Program-made: the position numbers and the translations under genes
The notes under the pieces: model-generated
Database searches by the model: none
Told to the model about the DNA's origin: nothing
Seen by the model: the letters and a program-made list of their open reading frames with translations, nothing else
DNA from: Chitinophagaceae bacterium
GTDB taxonomy: Bacteria > Bacteroidota > Bacteroidia > Chitinophagales > Chitinophagaceae
Reading direction: 5' to 3'
Assembly (NCBI GenBank): GCA_021299175.1
Contig: JAJTFY010000011.1
Coordinates: 1 to 53,699 of the forward strand
DNA length: 53,699 bases
Part shown: positions 36,061 through 43,727 of the stretch, one piece after another
How positions within the stretch are numbered: the first letter of the stretch is position 1
Layout of the letters: each line of letters opens with the position of its first letter

Positions 36061-39000
36061 CTATCTTATTAATGTTATATCGCCCTTTTTGTTGACGATG
36101 GTTCCATCTCCAAACTGCACAATCAGCGTATATGCATAAGCATCCATGGGCTGAAGTGTGCCTTTGAATTTTCCATCCCATCCATAGGATGGAGAACCAG
36201 ACTCAAAAACAACCTGCCCCCACCTGTTATAAATGCGGAAGTTCATCTGATCACCATTGGGAGTAAATGCTGAGGGAACATCTACCACAGGTTTGATCAG
36301 TGTAACAACCTTGGCACAAACGGTATCAGTACAGCCAAATTCATTGTATGCAATCAGACATGCACTAAACGTATCCGTTCTTTCATAAAGATGAAGAGGA
36401 TTGGTAAGTATTGAAGTATCTCCATCGCCAAACTCCCAGTAATAAGATTTTGCACCAAAGGAAAGATTGGTGAATTGTGTAGGCTCATTCTCTTTGGGTG
36501 GATCTGGTGCAAAGCTGAATGAAGCAACCGGCTTGGGTTTCACTGAAATGATGAAACGGCTTGTATCCCTCAGGTTACAAGTACCTGGATCATTCACAAT
36601 CAATGTAACTGTGTAATCACCAATTCGATTATAAAGGTGAACAGGAGGATTTGGGCCTGTGAAAGATGTTCCATCTCCAAAATCCCATCTGAAGGTTTGC
36701 CCTGCCAGACTGGTATTCGTGAATGTTGCCCTATGGGGTAAGCAACCCAATGCAGGCGTAGTAAAACCTGCTTTAACCAACGGTGAAACGGAAATGGTAA
36801 ATTCCTTTACATCGCCAGCATTGCAATAGGCAGTATCGTTCAGGTACAACTTCACCTTATAAGTGCCTACTGCCGGGAATGTATGGTCAATATTGACTTT
36901 ACCGGTTTTTACCCGTGGAGAGTTGTCGCCAAAATCCCAAATGAATGAGGTGTCAGTGAATGGCCTTGAAGCAGGTGCAATGGATGTATTGGTAAAGCGA
37001 TAGCCCAAGTTTTGGCAGGGTGGGAGTTTCGCTCCTACTGCACTCAAAATGGCTTTGTCGGTTCTTACACGGATGGTGATGTACGATGTATCCCTTGGTA
37101 TGCATCTGTCGTTGTCTATAGAAATCAATCTTACCCTGTAATTCCCGGCAACTGTAAAAGTATGTCTTCGTTCAGGATCAGACCCTGTTACCGAAGGAGA
37201 TCCGTCACCAAAACTCCACTCATAGGTTTTACCGACGGCAATGCTGTCGGTAAAATCGACTGTCAATGGTAGGCAGCCAGCAGTATCGTTGGCAACTCCT
37301 TCTATAATGGAAAGTGCTCCTGCCTTTACCCCATCAAACTCAAAATTGATCTTGAAAGCAGCAAGGTTGCATTCGCCTGCACCACCAGAACCCAGGGCAC
37401 CATTGGTTGGTGCGGCAACGCCAGGGGTGATGATCATCGGACGCCTGATAGGGTCGCGAGGACAGACATTGGTTCCTCCGCAATTGGCGCATACAGCCTG
37501 GTAAATAGCCCCTTTGTTATCGAACCTCGAAGTACCCCCATCCACATGATCCCCTTCTCCACCCTGCTGACCAAAAAATGAACCATACAATTGTTTGGTC
37601 GCATCTTTTTCCAATACGAAGAAATAAAAATCCTTGTTGTCGGTATAGCTCTGGATGGGGTTTCCGGCCAATGGCATGCCACCTGTCCCAATGGTTCGTG
37701 TATCAAATGAGCCATTGTAACAAAGGTTGAGTTTACCTCCCCACCCTGAAACATAAACATTTTCACAACGGTCGACCAAAAAAGCCACAGGTGAAATATT
37801 GGGAACGATGGCTGCGGTGCCATAAACAGTGGAGTATACATAATCTGTAAGATCGGGCTTCAACTTTGATATAAACTGTCGGGCACCGGGATTGCTGTAG
37901 GCCGCGTTGCGGACAGGCCAGCTGCCCAATGAGATGCCCATGATATAAGGAAATCCTTTCTGGTCAAACTGAATTCCATAAACAATGTCGGTTGCATCAG
38001 TACCAAGGAAACTCCCAATTCCCCTTGAGCCGTTATTGCTGAAAACTGTCACAAAACCATCCACACCACCCGCCAACGATGGGCCAATGGTTCCCGTTTT
38101 TATACCAGGCAGGTTAACACTTTTTGTTGCACCAGCCACATAAATAGAGTTGTTCAAAGGATTGAGGGCCAATACAAAGGCTGCATCATCATCACTTCCA
38201 CCTAGATAGGTGCTAAAAAAAATCGTTGACAGGTCTGGACTGAATTTCATCAACACCCCATCCTGACCGCCGCCGAAACTGGCCTGACTTGCATTCCTCA
38301 TCGGGAAATCGCTAGAAGATGTACTTGATGCCACATATACATTGTTTGATTTGTCCAGGATTACTTCACTCCTGGCATTGTCTCCATAATTGTACAAAAG
38401 CGATTTTGGACCTGGGCTGATGGCAGCATCCATATTGGCTCCATCCAGACCAGCCCCACCAATCAAAATACCTCCCAATAAAATGGTGCCATCCGAGGAT
38501 AGCTTGGTTACAAAAATATCAGTGCCCCCCAAGGGGCCGACTTTGTTGTTGTTTTTAGTGGGAAAATTGGAAGAAGTGGTACGTCCAAGTATAACCGGGT
38601 TTCCCTGTGGATCAACGTAAATGCTGTGAGGAAATTCATCTCCGCTTCCACCCAAATAAGTAGAAAAAACCCTTGTTCTTCCATCAGGGCTGAATCGGGT
38701 AAGACCAATGTCTACACCACTGATATTGCCCTGGCCGGTTCCGCCACCAAAACGAGACTGAAAGGCTCCGGTAGAAAGAGGATAACTTGCACCAAAAACA
38801 ATTCCCCCAGCATATAGGCTTCCATCAGGACCTGGTGCTGCACTGAAGCCCCAGTTGCTGCTCCTGCTTCCAGTATAGGTAGAAAATACAAGAACAGGAT
38901 CGATGGTCAGGGCCGCATTTTTGTCGTATTCTTTTAAAGAAAAGCTGACCTGGTTCCCCTTGAGTGTATATGAACAGGCCACTTCTTTTTTTTGACCACC

Positions 39001-39675
39001 AATGATTTGATAGGCATACGGTGGAAGTTCCCTTGATTCACCCACTGAAGTAGAAACCACAAGATGTCCGTTTTTGATGCTGAGTTTATCCACTCCCTCA
39101 TAGGACAAAAGGATGCTTGAAGGATCTGCTCCAGGGGCAAGCAGTAAATCATATTTCATTCGATCACCGCTGGAATAGTATCTGATGTCAACTCCGGGAT
39201 ACAGCCCTTTTCCAAGGATGCTGCCATAACTGCCAACGCCCATTTTCCAATCGGATGGATCGTCACCCAAAAAATAATTGGAATTCTCCCCTGTAGGTTT
39301 TTCAGCAACAAATTGAACAGCCTGATTGCTGCCAGTAAATTTTACACGGTAAGCATGAGACCTGATGGCGATAGAAGATGCTGACTCTCCGTCTTTTAGC
39401 GCAGAAGTAATCCTTACTGGAGGAGTTTTTTCATCTTCATGCCCGTGGATGTATTCTATGACAGCAGAGAAATCTTCGGGGTTGTTTTTCAAAACGGTGT
39501 ATCCCTGATTGCTGATAAAGAGGCTTCCATTTCCTGCCACTGTTTTGAACCTGAAATCACCTTCCCACTGCCCCTTGTTTTCAACGAAATCCAATGCATA
39601 AAAAGATTGGGCCTGAACAGATTGACTGCCAAGGAAAAGGAAAAAAGCAAATATTGCTGACCCAAAACTTTTCAT
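36061..39675 (-). CDS. SBBP/PKD surface protein with shortened T9SS C-terminal domain
   Basis: The 1204-residue protein has a signal peptide (SVQAQ) and an N-terminal DUF7948-like domain (FVENKGQWEGDFRF to LTIDPVLVFSTY, residues about 25-265). SBBP beta-propeller repeats follow (STYLGGSGDE, STYLGGSDDD and similar, to about 760). Four PKD domains come next (WSFGDGSP, WDFGDNSP, WDFGDGTS, WEFGDGDT), then a CHU_C sorting domain. That last domain reads AFTPNGDQMNFRIYNRWG, lacking about 17-20 residues normally present between NGD and the RIYNRWG strand. The C-terminus KKGDITLIR is intact. The frame is continuous, so any deletion is in frame. Confidence 0.88.
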   Translation of the reverse strand: MKSFGSAIFAFFLFLGSQSVQAQSFYALDFVENKGQWEGDFRFKTVAGNGSLFISNQGYTVLKNNPEDFSAVIEYIHGHEDEKTPPVRITSALKDGESASSIAIRSHAYRVKFTGSNQAVQFVAEKPTGENSNYFLGDDPSDWKMGVGSYGSILGKGLYPGVDIRYYSSGDRMKYDLLLAPGADPSSILLSYEGVDKLSIKNGHLVVSTSVGESRELPPYAYQIIGGQKKEVACSYTLKGNQVSFSLKEYDKNAALTIDPVLVFSTYTGSRSSNWGFSAAPGPDGSLYAGGIVFGASYPLSTGAFQSRFGGGTGQGNISGVDIGLTRFSPDGRTRVFSTYLGGSGDEFPHSIYVDPQGNPVILGRTTSSNFPTKNNNKVGPLGGTDIFVTKLSSDGTILLGGILIGGAGLDGANMDAAISPGPKSLLYNYGDNARSEVILDKSNNVYVASSTSSSDFPMRNASQASFGGGQDGVLMKFSPDLSTIFFSTYLGGSDDDAAFVLALNPLNNSIYVAGATKSVNLPGIKTGTIGPSLAGGVDGFVTVFSNNGSRGIGSFLGTDATDIVYGIQFDQKGFPYIMGISLGSWPVRNAAYSNPGARQFISKLKPDLTDYVYSTVYGTAAIVPNISPVAFLVDRCENVYVSGWGGKLNLCYNGSFDTRTIGTGGMPLAGNPIQSYTDNKDFYFFVLEKDATKQLYGSFFGQQGGEGDHVDGGTSRFDNKGAIYQAVCANCGGTNVCPRDPIRRPMIITPGVAAPTNGALGSGGAGECNLAAFKINFEFDGVKAGALSIIEGVANDTAGCLPLTVDFTDSIAVGKTYEWSFGDGSPSVTGSDPERRHTFTVAGNYRVRLISIDNDRCIPRDTSYITIRVRTDKAILSAVGAKLPPCQNLGYRFTNTSIAPASRPFTDTSFIWDFGDNSPRVKTGKVNIDHTFPAVGTYKVKLYLNDTAYCNAGDVKEFTISVSPLVKAGFTTPALGCLPHRATFTNTSLAGQTFRWDFGDGTSFTGPNPPVHLYNRIGDYTVTLIVNDPGTCNLRDTSRFIISVKPKPVASFSFAPDPPKENEPTQFTNLSFGAKSYYWEFGDGDTSILTNPLHLYERTDTFSACLIAYNEFGCTDTVCAKVVTLIKPVVDVPSAFTPNGDQMNFRIYNRWGQVVFESGSPSYGWDGKFKGTLQPMDAYAYTLIVQFGDGTIVNKKGDITLIR

Positions 39676-39834
39676 ACATGTATGACAATCCTTAAAAGTA
39701 TAAGTTTAATGTCTTAAAAGATGTTAATAATTGGTATTTCAATGATATAAAATGCATTTTAAAATTTTCCAACAAACAAGGCCCTGTAAATACGCGGTTA
39801 TTTTGGAACTATGCTGAATATGGCAGCAATAATC

Positions 39835-41886
39835 CTAAGATATTTTCCCCCATAAGGTACCGCCTTTCTCCGCCTTTAAAAATTGTCTGAGTGGGATATT
39901 TACTTCCAGGTTAAGATCTGGATCTATGCCCAGCAGGTCCTCAGCGTATATTTTGGCTTTTTCAAGAATTGCCCTATCAGCAACCAGGTCTGCAATCCGA
40001 AAACTGAGTGCCCCGCTTTGTCTGGTTCCTTGAATATCACCTGGCCCTCTCAGGTCCAGGTCTTTCTCAGCGATTTTGAAACCATCATTGGTCAAGCACA
40101 TCACCCCCAGCCTGTCTTTAGCATCCTTCCCCACCTGGCTGCCAGACAAAAGGATGCAATAGCTTTTTTCGCTTCCCCTGCCTACCCTACCGCGCAGCTG
40201 GTGCAGTTGGCTGAGCCCGAATTTTTCTGCACTTTCAATGACCATCACACTGGCATTCGGAACATTCACACCAACCTCAATAACGGTTGTGCCCACCATG
40301 ATCTGGGTTTCGCGGTTGACGAATCGTCGCATGTTCATCTCTTTCTGGTCTGCTGTCATCCGGCCATGGACCATGCTGATCCAATATTGTGGCTCGGGAA
40401 ACCAGGCCTTCACATTTTCATAGCCCTGCATCAGGTCTTCATACTGCATCTTCTCACTGGCTTCTATCAATGGAAAAATAAAATAAATCTGTCGTCCCAA
40501 TTTTATTTCAGACTTGATAAAATCCATGACCTGTGGCCTTGCATCGTCCAGTCGGTGGACTGTCAAAATGGGTGTCCTTCCCGGAGGCAACTCATCAATT
40601 ACACTGTAATCAAGATCGCCATAGGCAGTCATGGCAAGGGTTCTGGGGATGGGTGTTGCCGTCATCACGAGCATATGCGGAGGAATGGCATGCTTGCCCC
40701 AAAGCTTTGCCCTTTGGGCAACACCAAACTTGTGTTGTTCATCAATCACGGCCAGGCCAAGGTTGCTGAACTGCACCACATCTTCAATCAAGGCATGGGT
40801 ACCAATGATGATTTTCAACGATCCATCCTGTATGCCTGCCAATGTTTTTTTTCGTTCGGCAGATTTTGTGGATCCTGTCAGGATACCTACCGAAAGCTCC
40901 AATGGCGCTAACATGGCAGAGAAATTATCAAAATGCTGTCTTGCCAGGATTTCTGTTGGCGCCATGATGCAGGCCTGAAAACCATTGTCAATGGCTATGA
41001 GCATGGCCATCAAAGCGACAATCGTTTTTCCACTTCCCACATCACCCTGCAACAGCCTGTTCATTTGTCTACCTGTACCTGTATCCTGTCGAATCTCCTT
41101 CAATACACGCTTTTGGGCGCCTGTAAGCGGAAAGGGTAAATATTGATGGAAGAAATCATTAAAATAATCCCCCACTTTGGAAAATACTACTCCACGTGAA
41201 AACCTGTGCCTCGCAGAACGCAACATGCCCAGGCGCAGCTGTGCAGTAAACAGTTCTTCAAATTTTAACCGGTACACCGCTTGCTGGTAAGCTTCTGGGG
41301 AAGAAGGAAAATGAACTTGTTTGAAAGCCTGCCAGCGAGAACAAAGATTTTCCTTTTCAAGAAAAAATGCTGGTAAAATTTCAGGAATCTGTTTTTCGTC
41401 CAACAACAAAAACAATTGCTCAGTCAGTTTCCCGATTGCCCTTCCATTCAGCCCTCTTGCTTTGAGCTTTTCTGTCACAGGATAAACCGGTTCCATGGAT
41501 GGTTTGGCTGAAGCACTGGCATCCTTTACGGATTCCAGTTCAGGATGTGTCATTTGAGGTTTCCCCAGAAAGAAACCCAGCTTGCCAAACGCAAGATATT
41601 CTCCACCAACTGCAAGCGTTTTTTGCACCCAGTTGATTCCCTGGAACCAGGTCAACTCTAGGATTCCTGTTCTGTCACGTAACTGTGCCACCAATCTCCT
41701 GGCACGCCTTTCTCCAACAATTTCCATGGAAACAATAAAACCCCTGACCTGAACATATTCCATAGAAGGGCTGATCTGTCCTATCGGCTGAACACTGGTC
41801 TTGTCAAGGTGTTTGTATGGGAAATGACTCAGCAGGTCCTCAAACGTAAAGATCTGCAATTCCTTTTTGAGCATATCAGCCCTCAA
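39835..41886 (-). CDS. recG: ATP-dependent DNA helicase RecG
   Basis: RecG remodels stalled replication forks and Holliday junctions. The 683 residues from the TTG at 41886 contain the wedge domain, Walker A LLQGDVGSGKTIVALM, the DEQH box VIDEQHKFGV, TATPIPRTLAMTAYGD, and the C-terminal RGPGDIQGTRQSG. The conserved family N-terminus (NPIEYLKGVGPLRADMLKKEL) starts upstream of this TTG, at about 41919. The frame stays open to 41967 with no ATG, GTG or TTG. The real start is therefore probably a rare codon such as ATT at 41955 or 41946, downstream of a TAATTTTG promoter, or the start codon was lost or misread. Confidence 0.93.
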   Translation of the reverse strand: MRADMLKKELQIFTFEDLLSHFPYKHLDKTSVQPIGQISPSMEYVQVRGFIVSMEIVGERRARRLVAQLRDRTGILELTWFQGINWVQKTLAVGGEYLAFGKLGFFLGKPQMTHPELESVKDASASAKPSMEPVYPVTEKLKARGLNGRAIGKLTEQLFLLLDEKQIPEILPAFFLEKENLCSRWQAFKQVHFPSSPEAYQQAVYRLKFEELFTAQLRLGMLRSARHRFSRGVVFSKVGDYFNDFFHQYLPFPLTGAQKRVLKEIRQDTGTGRQMNRLLQGDVGSGKTIVALMAMLIAIDNGFQACIMAPTEILARQHFDNFSAMLAPLELSVGILTGSTKSAERKKTLAGIQDGSLKIIIGTHALIEDVVQFSNLGLAVIDEQHKFGVAQRAKLWGKHAIPPHMLVMTATPIPRTLAMTAYGDLDYSVIDELPPGRTPILTVHRLDDARPQVMDFIKSEIKLGRQIYFIFPLIEASEKMQYEDLMQGYENVKAWFPEPQYWISMVHGRMTADQKEMNMRRFVNRETQIMVGTTVIEVGVNVPNASVMVIESAEKFGLSQLHQLRGRVGRGSEKSYCILLSGSQVGKDAKDRLGVMCLTNDGFKIAEKDLDLRGPGDIQGTRQSGALSFRIADLVADRAILEKAKIYAEDLLGIDPDLNLEVNIPLRQFLKAEKGGTLWGKIS

Positions 41887-41962
41887 TGGACCTACGCCCT
41901 TAAGGTATTCGATGGGATTTTGTAATATGGTCGTCCTTGTAGTAATATTATAAATACTCCTA

Positions 41963-41970
41963 CAAAATTA
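41963..41970 (-). promoter_or_regulatory. Predicted recG promoter
   Basis: TAATTTTG on the minus strand lies 44 bases before the first residue of the conserved RecG N-terminus. It bounds the region in which the start codon must lie. Confidence 0.55.
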
Positions 41971-42029
41971 ATTGTTTTCAAATGGAGTGGGAAACTATCT
42001 ACTAGAATGCTAATTGCATCGGTTTGACG

Positions 42030-42037
42030 TAATTTTG
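42030..42037 (+). promoter_or_regulatory. Predicted promoter of the GNAT gene
   Basis: TAATTTTG is followed by a 19-base gap to the ATG at 42057. Confidence 0.55.
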
Positions 42038-42056
42038 CCTTCTAACAGTTGAATGG

Positions 42057-42509
42057 ATGTCAACGATACAATGGACCATCAAATCATTTCCGGAATTAAC
42101 GCCAGCTGATCTTTATGATATATTAAAGCTGAGAAGCGAGGTATTTGTTGTAGAGCAACAATGCATTTTCCTGGACATGGATGACAGGGACCAGGACTCC
42201 CATCATTTACAGGGTCGCTTGAATGATGAGCTGGTAGCTGCATGCAGGATTCTCCCTCCAGGGCTGGCCTACGATGAGCCATCCATCGGAAGGGTGGTAG
42301 GCTCTCCTCGTTATCGCGGAAAGGGTGCTGGAATTGCGCTGATGGAAAACGCTATCCAGGAAACCCTGCGGCTGTATGGAACATTGCCCATCAAAATTGG
42401 GGCACAGCTTTATCTGAAACGTTTTTACGAAAATCATGGTTTCGTTCAATGCAGCGAAACATACATGGAGGACGACATTCCACACATCAAAATGCTCAGA
42501 AAGGCGTAG
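42057..42509 (+). CDS. GNAT N-acetyltransferase, ElaA-like
   Basis: The 150-residue protein begins with the ElaA pattern (LYDILKLRSEVFVVEQQCIFLDMDDRD). It continues with the acetyl-CoA-binding region GRVVGSPRYRGKGAGIALM and a C-terminal FYENHGFVQCSETYMEDDIPHIKM. The acceptor substrate is unknown. It is divergent from recG and upstream of the DUF6089-like gene, separated from it by 124 bases that include an imperfect 10-bp inverted repeat (42556-42589). Confidence 0.88.
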   Translation: MSTIQWTIKSFPELTPADLYDILKLRSEVFVVEQQCIFLDMDDRDQDSHHLQGRLNDELVAACRILPPGLAYDEPSIGRVVGSPRYRGKGAGIALMENAIQETLRLYGTLPIKIGAQLYLKRFYENHGFVQCSETYMEDDIPHIKMLRKA

Positions 42510-42633
42510 AAATACGTATTCTACCATCCACAATTACCTCAATTTTTGTTGTTAAGGGAGCTTTAACATAATATTTCCATAAAGCTTCCGTTTCAATAAT
42601 GTCCAAAAGACCCTAATCCTAAAATCCGTACCC

Positions 42634-43623
42634 ATGAAAGCTATTCTGCACAGCCTGTGTAGGACATTATGTCTCCTTGCCTTGATCGTCGTTTCCGACA
42701 CAGGCATCATCCAGGCTCAACAATCCCGATTCGAATACGGCTTCACTTATGGCCCCTCTAATTTTCTTGGAGATCTTGGTGGCAACAGTGGCAAAGGCGG
42801 ATCCTTTCTCAAAGACAACATGGTATCCTTGACCAAATTCATGACAGGATTTCATCTCGGTTATCGCCCTGCTGAATTCATCAACTTCCGTCTTTCCGCA
42901 ACATTTGGAAAGGTTCAAGGGGCAGACAGTTTGATCAATGGTAAAGGTGGAATGGAAGAGGCTAGAAAATCTAGAAACCAGCATTTCAGGTCTGATATTA
43001 AAGAAGGATTCATCGCAGCTGAAATTTACCCCACTGCCTTGTTTGAATACGATGCTGAAGATGTGTTGCACCGCATAAGGCCCTATGCATTATTAGGCGT
43101 TGGTGTATTCAACTTCAATCCCCAAGGACAATATGAAGCAGCTGATGGAAGCAAAGTCTGGGTAGATCTTAAACCTTTGAGAACAGAAGGACAGGGAATG
43201 CCCGCCTTTCCTGATCGCAAAGAATACAACCTTACACAAATCAATGTTCCCTATGGAGTTGGTGTGAAATATTTTGTCAGTAGAAATATTGCCCTCTCTT
43301 TTGAGATCATCAACAGGAAAACATTCACTGATTATATTGATGATGTCAGTACAAATTATATCAGCAATGAAGATTTTTACGCCTACTTTGGCGATGGAAC
43401 TGAACAAGCCAAACAAGCAGTCCAAATGGCAAACAAATCTGCCTTCGCAAACGGTGGAAATTACAGACCCGGTTTCGGTATTGGAGCAAAAAGAGGAACC
43501 CCTACAAATAATGATGCATACTACTCTTCTTCCCTGAAAATCAGTATCAGGCTTGGCAAAAGCGAGCAATACAGCAATTTTGGAAGAGGCAGCGATGTAA
43601 AATGTCCTATCATACGGTTTTAG
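42634..43623 (+). CDS. DUF6089-like outer-membrane beta-barrel protein
   Basis: The 329-residue protein has a signal peptide ending IIQAQ. The mature sequence FEYGFTYGPSNFLGDLGG and alternating hydrophobic strands (GFHLGYRPAEFINFRLSATFG, RPYALLGVGVFNFNP, NVPYGVGVKYFVSRNIALSFEI) suggest an outer-membrane barrel of the DUF6089 type. The C-terminus ends in Phe, usual for such barrels. The function is unknown. It converges on uvrA across about 104 bases. Confidence 0.78.
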   Translation: MKAILHSLCRTLCLLALIVVSDTGIIQAQQSRFEYGFTYGPSNFLGDLGGNSGKGGSFLKDNMVSLTKFMTGFHLGYRPAEFINFRLSATFGKVQGADSLINGKGGMEEARKSRNQHFRSDIKEGFIAAEIYPTALFEYDAEDVLHRIRPYALLGVGVFNFNPQGQYEAADGSKVWVDLKPLRTEGQGMPAFPDRKEYNLTQINVPYGVGVKYFVSRNIALSFEIINRKTFTDYIDDVSTNYISNEDFYAYFGDGTEQAKQAVQMANKSAFANGGNYRPGFGIGAKRGTPTNNDAYYSSSLKISIRLGKSEQYSNFGRGSDVKCPIIRF

Positions 43624-43690
43624 GTTCGACAGGTTGGATACTGTACCCAGTGAAAAGGTGAGGGGAGCATGTTTCTTCTCATTCACTAGG

Positions 43691-43721
43691 CAAGGCATGA
43701 CGCAAGAGCGATCATGCCTTG
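43691..43721. repeat. 10-bp inverted repeat between convergent genes
   Basis: The arms CAAGGCATGA and TCATGCCTTG (43691-43700, 43712-43721) are separated by 11 bases in the gap between the DUF6089-like gene and uvrA. There is no T tract, so it is at best a weak terminator. Confidence 0.45.
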
Positions 43722-43727
43722 ACCCGT

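Noticed and set aside
39883-40911. A 342-codon plus-strand open frame opposite recG (and similar long antisense frames at 3423-4283, 21101-21919 and 45276-46106)
   Set aside because: Each lies entirely antisense to a well-recognised gene and has no family-like sequence. They follow from codon bias on the coding strand.
42556-42589. Imperfect 10-bp inverted repeat after the GNAT gene as a terminator
   Set aside because: It has one mismatch, a 14-base loop and no T tract, so there is not enough to call it.
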